A program made the translations under genes and the position numbers. Under the pieces are notes generated by a model. The model saw only the letters and a list, made by a program, of their open reading frames with translations, was not told the DNA's origin and made no database searches. From SOIA01 sp964348015 (lineage in GTDB: Bacteria > Acidobacteriota > Aminicenantia > Aminicenantales > Aminicenantaceae): a stretch of DNA of 64,000 nt. The stretch covers positions 1-64,000 of the forward strand of contig CAYGBC010000054.1 in the NCBI GenBank assembly GCA_964348015.1, in the 5' to 3' direction. This document shows, in pieces, positions 35,482 through 44,561 of the stretch; positions within the stretch are counted from its first letter, which is position 1; each line of letters opens with the position of its first letter.

Positions 35482-36905
35482 ACAGCTTTTTTGCCCTGCT
35501 TCCTCTTTTGATCATCGTGTTCGTCGCCCTTGCGGTCTTGATCCTTGAAGTCTTCCTGAAGAGAGAGAATAGAGACTATTTGGCCTACATCTCTCTCGGC
35601 TTCCTCGTGATCTGCGCGTTCGTGTGCATCCGGTTCTGGAACAAAGCCTATTATTACTTCAACGGGACTCTCCAGCTGGATCAGTTGGCCCTCTTTTTCA
35701 CGTTCCTGCTCCTGATCTCTGCTGGATTTGTCATCCTTCTCGCGATGAAATACATCTCCCTTCAAGATGTGAATTGCGGCGAGTTCTATGCTCTTCTTCT
35801 GCTGGCCGTCTCGGGTGCGATCATCATGGTCTCATCTCAAGATATGCTGGTCATTATTTTGGGATTGGAAGTGCTGTCCATCTCGAGTTATGCTTTGGCC
35901 GGGTTGAAGAGAAGGGATAAGCTGTCCTCGGAAGCCGCCATAAAGTATTTCCTGTTGGGAAGTTTTGCCACTGCTTTTCTGCTTTTCGGACTGGCGCTCG
36001 TCTACGGGGCGTCTCGTTCCACAGGCATTCCCACGATCATCCGGTTCTTCAACGCGGAAGCGGACCTGAGTTTGATGGCTCTTATCGGTTTGGGCCTGAT
36101 CGTCATCGGATTCGGGTTCAAGATCGCGCTGGTGCCTTTCCACATGTGGACACCGGATGTCTATCAGGGCGCGCCGACTCCGATCACAGCCTTCTTTTCT
36201 GTAGTGCCCAAAGCCGCGTGCTTTGCCATATTTCTCCGCATATTCTATCCCTTCTGGAAGACTGCCTTCGACTCTCAGGCCATCTTCTGGCTTCTGTGGG
36301 GAATAAGCGTTTTGACCATGGTCGTCGGAAACCTCATAGCCCTGCGCCAGACGAATGTGAAGAGAATCCTGGCTTACTCCAGCATCGCCCATGCGGGATA
36401 CCTGCTCGTGGCGATTCTGGCCCAGGACAGCTCGAGTCTGGTCTTTTACTTGACGGTCTACCTCTTCATGAATATGGGTGCTTTTGCCGCTGTCATCGCC
36501 CTGAGCAAAAAAGATAAGGAATACCTCGAGCTCGAGGATTACTCAGGCATCGGGTTCAAGTACCCGTGGATTGGAGTCACTTTATCCGTTTTTCTCCTCT
36601 CGCTTGCTGGTTTCCCTCCCACCGGGGGCTTTTTGGCGAAGTTTTACGTTTTCGCTTCCGCTGTCAGGCAGGGGTTGGTCCCGCTGGTGATCATCGGAGT
36701 CCTGGCCAGCCTCATATCGGTTTTTTACTATTTGAGAATCATCGTTCACATGTACATGCGTGAGCCCACACGTGAAGTCGATATCGTCGTAGAAAATCCG
36801 GCTCTGTTTCTCGTGTTGTTCCTCTGCCTCTACGGAGTGCTCCAGCTGGGATTGTATCCGCGGAACATCCTCGCTCTGATCAACCAGGCCGTCAACCTCC
36901 TCTAG
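35478..36905 (+). CDS. nuoN: NADH-quinone oxidoreductase subunit N
   Basis: A 475-residue antiporter-like complex I subunit: VIILGLEVLSISSYALAGLK with Glu, a Lys in FGFKIALVPFHMWTPDVYQG, VKRILAYSSIAHAGYLLVA and LAGFPPTGGFLAKFYVF. It closes the nuoJKLMN operon. An inverted-repeat element follows directly. Confidence 0.95.
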   Translation: MNSFFALLPLLIIVFVALAVLILEVFLKRENRDYLAYISLGFLVICAFVCIRFWNKAYYYFNGTLQLDQLALFFTFLLLISAGFVILLAMKYISLQDVNCGEFYALLLLAVSGAIIMVSSQDMLVIILGLEVLSISSYALAGLKRRDKLSSEAAIKYFLLGSFATAFLLFGLALVYGASRSTGIPTIIRFFNAEADLSLMALIGLGLIVIGFGFKIALVPFHMWTPDVYQGAPTPITAFFSVVPKAACFAIFLRIFYPFWKTAFDSQAIFWLLWGISVLTMVVGNLIALRQTNVKRILAYSSIAHAGYLLVAILAQDSSSLVFYLTVYLFMNMGAFAAVIALSKKDKEYLELEDYSGIGFKYPWIGVTLSVFLLSLAGFPPTGGFLAKFYVFASAVRQGLVPLVIIGVLASLISVFYYLRIIVHMYMREPTREVDIVVENPALFLVLFLCLYGVLQLGLYPRNILALINQAVNLL

Positions 36906-36912
36906 TCCTCTA

Positions 36913-37140
36913 GGGGTCGCGTCTTAACATTTAACATTCCTCGCCAAGTGCCGAATATTAAGTGCCGCATCTTAACATTTGACATTTTCCATTTCTTCAA
37001 TAATTTTTCAATCTATGATTCATAAAAACAGAAATGCTGTCTAGTAAAGTTAAATCAGGGAATATGGAAATTGAATGTTAAGATCTGACCCCTTTGGTTC
37101 TATTGATATTGACAAATGTTAAATGTTAAGACGCGACCCC
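36913..37140. repeat. inverted-repeat (MITE-like) element, copy 1
   Basis: A 228-bp non-coding element bounded by perfect 26-bp inverted repeats that begin GGGGTCGCGTCTTAACATTT (36913) and end with the reverse complement at 37140. Imperfect inner copies of the CTTAACATTTGACATT core lie inside. The same ends occur at 44321-44555. No transposase is encoded; it probably depends on one elsewhere, or it is a REP-type hairpin. Confidence 0.85.
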
Positions 37141-37150
37141 ATATAGAAAA

Positions 37151-37494
37151 GGCTGGAGCAGGGCGTAAGCCGAATTCTGTTCCCACCGGAGTTCCGGCGG
37201 GGGCGGTTATTTATCTAACCTCTTGATTGCTCAAGGGGATGAGCGACCTACCCGCCCCATGAGACGGGCCGCCTCTGAATGGGCCAATTTGGTCTTTCTC
37301 CGGATGGGGTTTGCCAAGCTCCTGATGTCACCATCAGGACGGTGAGCTCTTACCTCACCTTTTCACCCTTACCTCACAAGAAAAGTGAAACACTCCTCTT
37401 CTGAGGCGGTATGTTTTCTGTGGCACTTTCCTCCGATCGCTCGGAGTCGCGGTTAACGACCATCCTGCCCTGTGGAGTTCGGACTTTCCTCCCC
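37151..37494 (-). ncRNA. rnpB: RNase P RNA, bacterial type A
   Basis: The catalytic RNA of ribonuclease P, which matures tRNA 5' ends. On the minus strand the universal segments occur in order: GAGGAAAGTCCGAACTCC at the 5' end, AAAGTGCCACAGAAAACAT with ACCGCC, AAGGGTGAAAAGGTGAGGTA with AGAGCTCACCG, AGATAAATAACCGCCC, and a closing ACAGAATTCGGCTTAC. The 5' end touches the stop codon of the response-regulator gene upstream, so its promoter must lie inside that gene. Exact ends are estimated. Confidence 0.95.
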
Positions 37495-38907
37495 TTACTT
37501 CTTTGGAGAAGAAGGAGCAACCGCCTCGCCTACTCCAGCCTCTATTTTTATGCCGTAATGCTCTAACTTCTTGTACAAATTACTCCGCGGAGTATCGATC
37601 TCTCTGGCCGTCTGGGAGATATTCCAGTCATTCTCCTTCAGCTTGGCCAGGATAAAATCTTTTTCCGCTTGCTCCCTGAACTCTTTCAACGTCTTAGCTC
37701 CTGTAGCTTCAGGAAGGTGTAGGGGAACCTCGCCTCTTATCTGTTCAGGCAGATCCTTTTTTTCAATTGTATCCGCTTCTGTCATGATAATCAATCTCTC
37801 GACCACATTCCTCAACTCCCGGACGTTCCCTTTCCATGGATATTGCGCCATCGCTTTCACTGCATTCTTCGAGAATTTTTTCGATTTGAAATTGTTTTCC
37901 TCCGCGTATATTTGGCTGAAGTATTCCATCAGGACCGGAATATCCTGCTTTTTTTCCCTCAAAGGAGGCGAATATAATGGAATGACATTCAGCCGGAAAA
38001 AAAGGTCTTCCCGGAAACGCCCCTCCTTTTTTTCCTGTTTCAAATCTTTGTTTGTCGCTGCAATAACCCGGACATCCACCTTGTTGATCTTACTCGAGCC
38101 GACTTTCTGGACTTCTCCTTCTTCAAGAACACGGAGAACCTTGGACTGAGTTTTCAAGCTCATATCTGCGATCTCATCGAGGAAGATCGTCCCTCCATCC
38201 GCTTGTTCAAACTTGCCCGATTTTTTTTCCGTGGCTCCTGTGAACGCGCCTTTCTCATGGCCGAAAAGCTCACTCTCGATGAGCTCCTCCGGGATCGCCG
38301 CGCAGTTCACCTGGATAAACCGCTCTTTCGCTCTCAGGCTGTGTTTGTGGATCGCCCGGGCGATGAGCTCCTTTCCTGTCCCGCTCTCTCCGTAAATCAG
38401 GACTGTGGCGTTAGTGGGAGCCGTCTTTTGGATCTCCTTCCACAGTTCTTTCATCGAAGGATGATTTCCCACAAGCTCGTACCTTTTCTCCGCTTTAGTC
38501 CTCAAGTCCTGGCACTCGCGCAGGAGTTTGTTCTGGTTCAACGCATTCCGGATACACAGCAGCACGCGTTCTCTTTGAAGAGGCTTTTCCAGAAAATCAA
38601 AAGCGCCCAGCTTTGTCGCATCCACCGCCGTCTTGATCGTCCCATGACCGGATACCATGACCACCTCTGGAGCATACGGCTTCTTCTTCAACTCCTCCAG
38701 GACTTCCAGCCCATCCCTTCCGGGGAGTTTAACATCCAGCAGGACAAGATCCAATCCCACAGTTTCTTCCAGAACCTCCAGCGCCTCCTCTCCGTCTGCA
38801 GCTTCGATGAAGTCGTAGCCCTCGTATTCCAGAATCATCTTAAGCGACTTCCGGATGTTTTCCTCATCATCCACGACTAAAATTTTGGCCTTGGGGCGAT
38901 TCTTCAT
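37495..38907 (-). CDS. sigma-54-dependent response regulator (NtrC type)
   Basis: A 470-residue regulator. Receiver domain (KILVVDDEENIRKSL, phospho-Asp in LDLVLLDVKLPG), AAA+ domain with Walker A GESGTGKELIARAIH, the sigma-54 contact loop ESELFGHEKGAFTGA and Walker B DGGTIFLDEIADM, then a Fis-type HTH (NDWNISQTAREIDTPRSNLY). It activates sigma-54 promoters after phosphorylation. The ATG at 38907 has AAGGAAAG upstream. No kinase is adjacent. Its targets are unknown; the two sigma-54 permease promoters at 21 and 26 kb are candidates in the window, without direct evidence. Confidence 0.95.
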   Translation of the reverse strand: MKNRPKAKILVVDDEENIRKSLKMILEYEGYDFIEAADGEEALEVLEETVGLDLVLLDVKLPGRDGLEVLEELKKKPYAPEVVMVSGHGTIKTAVDATKLGAFDFLEKPLQRERVLLCIRNALNQNKLLRECQDLRTKAEKRYELVGNHPSMKELWKEIQKTAPTNATVLIYGESGTGKELIARAIHKHSLRAKERFIQVNCAAIPEELIESELFGHEKGAFTGATEKKSGKFEQADGGTIFLDEIADMSLKTQSKVLRVLEEGEVQKVGSSKINKVDVRVIAATNKDLKQEKKEGRFREDLFFRLNVIPLYSPPLREKKQDIPVLMEYFSQIYAEENNFKSKKFSKNAVKAMAQYPWKGNVRELRNVVERLIIMTEADTIEKKDLPEQIRGEVPLHLPEATGAKTLKEFREQAEKDFILAKLKENDWNISQTAREIDTPRSNLYKKLEHYGIKIEAGVGEAVAPSSPKK

Positions 38908-39076
38908 TGTTTTCTTTCCTTTTTGGGGCAAGAGTACTCTTCTTCTACAGTCTTTTTGTTCCTTTTAGGGCTAACTGCTTCCTTATTATCCCAAAAATCT
39001 TGTGTTTTTAAAAGCCTGACACGGCTTGCCAGTCAATCTTGCCTCCCTCGATTCATTATTGTAAGATTGAATTAGG

Positions 39077-40081
39077 ATGTGGAGTAAGCTGTGGAGACCC
39101 TTGCTGTTGATTCTCCTCGTGATCCTGACGGGAATTATCGGTTTTCACATCATCGAAGGGTGGCCCCTCTTTGACAGCCTCTACATGACTGTCATCACGA
39201 TCACTACGGTCGGTTTCCAAGAAGTCTACGCTCTCTCCCCTGCCGGCCGGATATTCACCATCTTTATCATATTGGGTGGAGTGGGCGCCGCCCTGTTCGC
39301 CTTCACTAAACTGGCTGAAATCGTCTTCGAAGGGGGATTCTATAAATATTTACGGAGAAGAAGGATGGAAAAAAAGCTTTCTCACCTGAAAGACCACTAT
39401 ATCATCTGCGGCCACGGCCGGATGGGAAGAGAAGTGAGAGAACGGCTGGAATATGAGAACGTGCCGTATGTCGTGATCGACAATAACGAAGAGAAACTGA
39501 AACTCATGGCGCCGGCTCAAAAAGGTTTTGCCATCCTGGGAGATGCCTCTCAGGAAGAAGTCCTTATAGAGGCTGGAATCAAGAAGGCCAAAGGCCTGGC
39601 AGCTCTTCTTCCGACTGACGCGGATAATCTTTACCTCATACTGACTGTCAGACTCCTCAATCCCTCGATCTTTCTCCTTGCCAAAGCTCTGGACGAAGAA
39701 GCCGAGAGGAAACTTCTCCAGATCGGAGCCAACAGAGTTGTCAGCCCGTTCAAACTGAGCGGATTAAAAATCGCCCAGGGCTTGATCCGCCCCACACTGG
39801 TGGATTTCATGGACCTGATTATCCGGAGAAAAGAAATTGCTCTGTTTATAGAGGAATTTGCGGTGACAAAGGATTCATGCCTGACCGACCGCACTCTCAA
39901 GGAATGCGACATACGCAAAACATCAAACGTCATCGTGGTCGCTGTGAAAAAACCCGGTAAAGATATCGTGTTCAACCCCTCTCCGGATATCAAACTGGAA
40001 ACAGGTGATATTATCCTTGTCCTGGGAGACGAGAAGGAAGTCAGCCGGTTCGAATCTGCATTTTTAGGAGCTCAACCTTGA
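39077..40081 (+). CDS. two-helix K+ channel with RCK (TrkA) domain
   Basis: A 334-residue Kch/MthK-like channel: a first helix (LLLILLVILTGIIGFHI), a pore helix with filter TTVGFQEV (residues 43-50; TVGF instead of TVGYG), a second helix, then a cytoplasmic RCK-N domain with the nucleotide loop YIICGHGRMGREV and an RCK-C domain (SNVIVVAVKKPGKDI). It forms tetramers and gates K+ flow in response to a ligand. The TGA overlaps the TTG start of the next gene, an odd coupling to a peptidase. Confidence 0.9.
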   Translation: MWSKLWRPLLLILLVILTGIIGFHIIEGWPLFDSLYMTVITITTVGFQEVYALSPAGRIFTIFIILGGVGAALFAFTKLAEIVFEGGFYKYLRRRRMEKKLSHLKDHYIICGHGRMGREVRERLEYENVPYVVIDNNEEKLKLMAPAQKGFAILGDASQEEVLIEAGIKKAKGLAALLPTDADNLYLILTVRLLNPSIFLLAKALDEEAERKLLQIGANRVVSPFKLSGLKIAQGLIRPTLVDFMDLIIRRKEIALFIEEFAVTKDSCLTDRTLKECDIRKTSNVIVVAVKKPGKDIVFNPSPDIKLETGDIILVLGDEKEVSRFESAFLGAQP

Positions 40082-41508
40082 AAGTCCACACATTGAATCC
40101 GTCTCCTATGACAGGATATCTTCAGTGTCAGGAGGGTCTCGTTATAAGGGAATGCGTTGTCAAAAAAATCACTGCCCTCACTCTGCTTCTCTTTTTATCT
40201 TTTCTCCCTTTCGCTAACGCTCAAGAAGATGCACAAACTAAGCAATTCGAACTGGAGAACGGATTCAGGGTATTTCTTGTAGAGAAGCACACTCTTCCTC
40301 TGGTCAATTGTGTTGTGGCCGTGGACCTGGGGACTAAAGATGAATCCGAGGAGACAAGTGGATTGGTCCACATCCTCGAGCATTACATTCTCTTCAGGGG
40401 AACTGCGCTCAGGAGCGGGACTCAGGTCAGCCAGGACATACGCCGCCACGGCGCGTATTTCAACGCCCATACGGGAATGGACCTGGCTGTGTTCGAAATT
40501 TCCCTTCCATCTGAGCATGCGGACTTCGCGCTCAAAAATCAAAAGGAAATACTGTTCAATTTGAAAATCAACCAGGATGACCTTGATGATGAGAAAAAGG
40601 TTCTGCTCGAGGAGATCAGCCAGGTTCAGGATGACCCGGTGAAACGCGCCACAACCCTCGTCTACCAGAATCTGTTCCAAAATCATCCTTATCAAAAACC
40701 TGTTTACGGGAAAAAGGAGGTCATCGAGGCGGCCACCGCGGAGCAGTTGGAAGAATTCTACCGAAAATTCTTCATTCCTCAGAACTGCACTTTGGCCGTT
40801 GTCGGTAATTTTCAAATCGAAGAAATGGAAAACACAATCAAAGAGACATTCGGAGACATAAAAAAAGGTACGGAAACTGCCCGCAGCTTTGAAAAAGTCC
40901 TCCCCCTGGATAAAACTGTGGAAGTTAATCAGGAGATGGATATCAACCAGGCCTACCTGTTAATCGGGATGATCGGCCCTGATTTCAATCATCTTTCTCA
41001 ATACGACATTGATGTGCTGGTCGAAATCCTGGCTGGCGGAGTGAGCCCAATACTCAACGCTCGCCTGCGAGGAAGAAGAAACCTCATTCACAACACCTGG
41101 ATGAGGTATACAGCATTCAAGTATGGAGGGGCCATTTTGATCTTTGTTACCTTGGACGCGAAAAACATATCCCTCGTGCAAAGAGAAATAAAAAATCTCC
41201 TCAAAGATATAAGGAGTTTTAATTTTTCGAAGGAAGATTTTCTTGGCGAAGCCCAGATCTTTGCCCTGGATTATCTGGAGAGCGCAAGAAACCAGATAAA
41301 GTTCGAGTTTCACCGTTCCCAGGAAGTGGGTCTGTTGATCGCCACATCCCTCGCCAGGTACATGCATCTGAATGAAATACAGGACCGAGGCCGTTATCTC
41401 GATTATATCAATCATCTCAGCTCCACGGATTTGCGGAGAGCGGGTCAGGATTACATGGGCCAAGGGCGCTATGTCATCGTGACCATCGTGCCGAAAAAGA
41501 AAAAATAA
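40078..41508 (+). CDS. exported M16 zinc peptidase, catalytic subunit
   Basis: A 476-residue M16 peptidase. The zinc motif is HILEHYILFRGT (HxxEH), with the distal Glu in LLEEISQVQ. A signal segment (ITALTLLLFLSFLPFANAQ) follows an unusual leader of about 28 residues. The TTG at 40078 has AGGAG 7 bases upstream and overlaps the K+ channel stop; an ATG at 40108 is the alternative. M16 enzymes cut small peptides inside a clamshell, usually with a second inactive subunit, here the next gene. It is probably periplasmic. Confidence 0.9.
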   Translation: MKVHTLNPSPMTGYLQCQEGLVIRECVVKKITALTLLLFLSFLPFANAQEDAQTKQFELENGFRVFLVEKHTLPLVNCVVAVDLGTKDESEETSGLVHILEHYILFRGTALRSGTQVSQDIRRHGAYFNAHTGMDLAVFEISLPSEHADFALKNQKEILFNLKINQDDLDDEKKVLLEEISQVQDDPVKRATTLVYQNLFQNHPYQKPVYGKKEVIEAATAEQLEEFYRKFFIPQNCTLAVVGNFQIEEMENTIKETFGDIKKGTETARSFEKVLPLDKTVEVNQEMDINQAYLLIGMIGPDFNHLSQYDIDVLVEILAGGVSPILNARLRGRRNLIHNTWMRYTAFKYGGAILIFVTLDAKNISLVQREIKNLLKDIRSFNFSKEDFLGEAQIFALDYLESARNQIKFEFHRSQEVGLLIATSLARYMHLNEIQDRGRYLDYINHLSSTDLRRAGQDYMGQGRYVIVTIVPKKKK

Positions 41509-42843
41509 ATGAGAGCCATTAACATGAATTCACAGAAGATTCTACTTGTCATCTTCGCTTCGGCCTGTTTCGTACTTTTCATCCTTTTTCCGGTCCATTC
41601 AGGTCAGGACAACACACAGGAACAAACGCTGATAAATAAAAAAATCCTGGAAAACAATCTCACTCTGATACACCAGAAGGATACTGCCTCTGCCATCACG
41701 GTCGTGCAGATCCTTATCCAGGGAGGACAGCAAGCAGACCCGGACGACAAAAAGGGCCTGGCCTATCTCACCACACGCCTGACATTGGAGATACCGGACG
41801 ACAAAAAAGCTCAGAACCTGATGAGCCAGGCATCACGAATCTATATGACATGCTACGGGGATTACTCGATCATTAGCATCACAAGCCTGTCTGAGAATCT
41901 GGATGACACGCTTGATATCATATCTCGCATCATCCTCAATCCTCTTTTTTCAGGATTGAGGATAGACCTGATCAAAGAACAGATGGAATACAGGAAAAAA
42001 GCTCAAGAGGATGATGCTATTCTGGTCGGACACTTCACCGTTTTTGAAAAATTCTTCGCGGCCAGAGGTTACGGAGGCTCTGTGCTCGGCAACAAAGAGT
42101 CTTTGAAAGCCATAAAAAAGAAGGACATCAAAGGCTTTTACAACAGTCGCTTCAACGCGGGAAACATGATCGTAGCCTCCATCTCGGACCTGGATGAAGA
42201 GATTGTCTTTGAGATCATCGAGAAGCACTTCATTAATCTCCCTTCAGGAGAGGCAGCAGGAGATGAACTGATTGTTGGTTCCGTACCGGAAGAGCGAGAA
42301 ATATTCGTGGACAAAGATACACAGCAGTACTTCATCTCGCTCTCATTCCTTCTTCCAGAAGTCACGGCTCAAAATTACACCCTTGCATATTTGACAGAAC
42401 ATCTGCTCGGAAAGGGACTCAACTCCAGGCTCTGGCCTCTCCGGTCCAAAGAAAAACTTGCCTACAATGTCAACACACGATACACCCAGATGAAACAGGC
42501 GGGAATACTGGAAGCTTATCTGGAGACAGATAAAGAGAAAAAAGAAACCGCCCTCGAATCTCTCAGAAGGGTCCTCAATACGCTTTACGAAGATGGAATC
42601 ACTGACGACGAGCTCGAGGTCACAAAAACATTTTCCAAGGCTTCATTTTTACGAAACAACGAGACGAAAACAACGCGCGCCCACAATTTGGCGGCATTCG
42701 AGGCTTTGGGTCTCGGCTCTGAATTTCTCGAACGATTCCCTGAACAAATGGATGCGATAAGCCTTGAAGAGATCAACGCCTACATCAAGCAGGTCCTTGA
42801 CCCTGCAAAAAGCGTGGAGGCCACCGTAGGGCCTCAAAAATAG
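41509..42843 (+). CDS. exported M16 peptidase-like subunit, non-catalytic
   Basis: A 444-residue M16 partner. A signal segment (ILLVIFASACFVLFILF) leads into an M16 fold without the HxxEH motif (the site reads GLAYLTTRLTLE), but with the C-terminal Arg/Tyr pair kept (SRLWPLRSKEKLAYNV). In two-subunit M16 enzymes this subunit supplies substrate binding. The ATG directly follows the TAA of the catalytic gene; a Met at residue 6 is also possible. Confidence 0.9.
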   Translation: MRAINMNSQKILLVIFASACFVLFILFPVHSGQDNTQEQTLINKKILENNLTLIHQKDTASAITVVQILIQGGQQADPDDKKGLAYLTTRLTLEIPDDKKAQNLMSQASRIYMTCYGDYSIISITSLSENLDDTLDIISRIILNPLFSGLRIDLIKEQMEYRKKAQEDDAILVGHFTVFEKFFAARGYGGSVLGNKESLKAIKKKDIKGFYNSRFNAGNMIVASISDLDEEIVFEIIEKHFINLPSGEAAGDELIVGSVPEEREIFVDKDTQQYFISLSFLLPEVTAQNYTLAYLTEHLLGKGLNSRLWPLRSKEKLAYNVNTRYTQMKQAGILEAYLETDKEKKETALESLRRVLNTLYEDGITDDELEVTKTFSKASFLRNNETKTTRAHNLAAFEALGLGSEFLERFPEQMDAISLEEINAYIKQVLDPAKSVEATVGPQK

Positions 42844-42849
42844 GGCAGA

Positions 42850-44241
42850 TTATTCTATGCCCGTGATTTTCTCGATATCCTCCGGTGTTTTAGGGATTGT
42901 CTTCCCGATGACTCTGTGCCCATCCTCAGTGACCAGCACATTGTCTTCTATCCGGATACCCCCGAAATCTCTGTATTCCTCGACCTTATCATAATTGATG
43001 AACGGGGTGAATTTCTTCTCCCTTTTCCATTTGTCGATCAGGGCAGGGATAAAATACACGCCTGGTTCCACTGTGACGACATAACCCGGCTGGAGTTCCT
43101 TGGCCAGCCGCAGATAGGCAATCCCGAATTGATCGCTTCTCTTGGTCTTCTCATCGTAACCCACGTAGTCTTCTCCCAGGTCCTCCATATCATGGACATC
43201 CAATCCCAATTGGTGGCCGAGTCCGTGGGGAAAGAAAAGAGCATGGGCTCCTTCCTGGACCGCCTCATCCGTATCGCCTTTCATTATGTTCAGCCCTTTC
43301 AGTCCTTCAGCAATGACTTTCGCGGTTTTGAGATGAATATCTCTGTTTTTTGTATCCGGTCGAATCGCCTGGATGGCGACCTCCTGCGAACTGAGCACAA
43401 TCTCGTATATTTCTCTCTGTTTCTGAGAAAATTCCCCGCTGACCGGGATTGTCCGGGTGATATCTGCCGCGTAATGAAGTAAAGATTCTGCTCCGGAATC
43501 GTTAACAAGCAATCGGCCTTCTTCGAGCATGTTTCCGTGATAATGGTTATGCAGGATCTGTCCGTTGATTGTCAGGATGATCGGAAAGGAAACACTGCTA
43601 CCGAGCGAGAGAGCAATCCCTTCGATCCTGCCCGCGATATCTCTTTCGTAAATTCCGGGCTTTGCCATCTTCATGGCCGTTGTGTGCATCTCGTAGGTCA
43701 CCGCATGCGCTTTTTCAATTTCTTCGACCTCTTCCTTGATCTTGACTGACCTCTGGTCCACCACTGCCTTGATCAGCTCCACGGAAGCATTCTTATTCCC
43801 TTCACCAGAACTGATTCCGAGTAATCGGCAGAGCTTCATTTCAGTCTCGGGTCTGTACGGAGGAAGAAAATGAACCTTCTTGCCCTGCTGGACGGCCTTT
43901 TGGACCGTCTCCTCCAGCTTATCCAGCGGAAATGTTTCTTTGACGCCGACTTTCTCAGCTCTTTCTTTCAGAGAAGGTTGAGGACCCATCCATATGATAT
44001 CCTCGATATCCACGTCATTCCCAAAAATGATGTCCCGGTTTTCGTCGATATCGACAACACCGGCAAGGGACGGAAAATCGAGTCCGAAAAAATATAGATA
44101 AGAACTGTCCTGTCTGAAGTGGTAAGGATTGTCTGGATAATTCATCGGGGATTCCTCATTTCCGAGGAAAAGAATCAAGCCAGATTGGATCTGGTCTTTC
44201 ATACGGTCCCGCCTTTGCTTATAGATGGAAGGATCAAACAT
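42850..44241 (-). CDS. pepP: Xaa-Pro aminopeptidase (M24B)
   Basis: About 463 residues: an AMP_N domain (YKQRRDRMKDQIQSGLILF, DSSYLYFFGLDFPSLAG) and a pita-bread catalytic domain with metal ligands visible in VNDSGAESLLHYAADITRT (two Asp), FFPHGLGHQLGLDVHD (His), VTVEPGVYF (Glu) and GGIRIEDNVLV (Glu). It removes N-terminal residues before proline, which suits growth on proline-rich peptides. The ATG at 44241 has AGGAG 7 bases upstream. It is convergent with the M16 pair, and a GRE/hydroxyproline cluster lies upstream beyond a repeat. Confidence 0.9.
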   Translation of the reverse strand: MFDPSIYKQRRDRMKDQIQSGLILFLGNEESPMNYPDNPYHFRQDSSYLYFFGLDFPSLAGVVDIDENRDIIFGNDVDIEDIIWMGPQPSLKERAEKVGVKETFPLDKLEETVQKAVQQGKKVHFLPPYRPETEMKLCRLLGISSGEGNKNASVELIKAVVDQRSVKIKEEVEEIEKAHAVTYEMHTTAMKMAKPGIYERDIAGRIEGIALSLGSSVSFPIILTINGQILHNHYHGNMLEEGRLLVNDSGAESLLHYAADITRTIPVSGEFSQKQREIYEIVLSSQEVAIQAIRPDTKNRDIHLKTAKVIAEGLKGLNIMKGDTDEAVQEGAHALFFPHGLGHQLGLDVHDMEDLGEDYVGYDEKTKRSDQFGIAYLRLAKELQPGYVVTVEPGVYFIPALIDKWKREKKFTPFINYDKVEEYRDFGGIRIEDNVLVTEDGHRVIGKTIPKTPEDIEKITGIE

Positions 44242-44320
44242 AGTCTCACTCCTCATTTATGATTTTTCTTCCCAAGAACCATTGATATACCAGTCCTGCG
44301 GTAATAAATCAAGCAGGATT

Positions 44321-44555
44321 GGGGTCGCGTCTTAACATTTAACATTACTGTTAAAAACAAATAAGGAAGGGGTCACGTCTTAACATTTGATATTAATATC
44401 AGAATTACTCGAAAATTTTTTTAATAGCCAATATGACGGAAACACACAGATAATGAAAATATCCATTCTTCTTTTCTTAGTAAAGTCAAATGTTAAGATG
44501 CGGCCCCTTCAGACTTCACATCTTTGAGAAATGTTAAATGTTAAGACGCGACCCC
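44321..44555. repeat. inverted-repeat (MITE-like) element, copy 2
   Basis: A 235-bp non-coding element with the same perfect 26-bp ends as copy 1 (GGGGTCGCGTCTTAACATTT at 44321, reverse complement ending at 44555). An inner pair GGGGTCACGTCTTAACATTT (44369) and AAATGTTAAGATGCGGCCCC lies within. It ends six bases before the stop codon of the glycyl radical enzyme gene. Confidence 0.85.
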
Positions 44556-44561
44556 ATTAGA

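Noticed and set aside
37151..37494. CRISPR or repeat array suspected from repeated GGTGAGGTAAG-like strings
   Set aside because: The strings are conserved loops of RNase P RNA.
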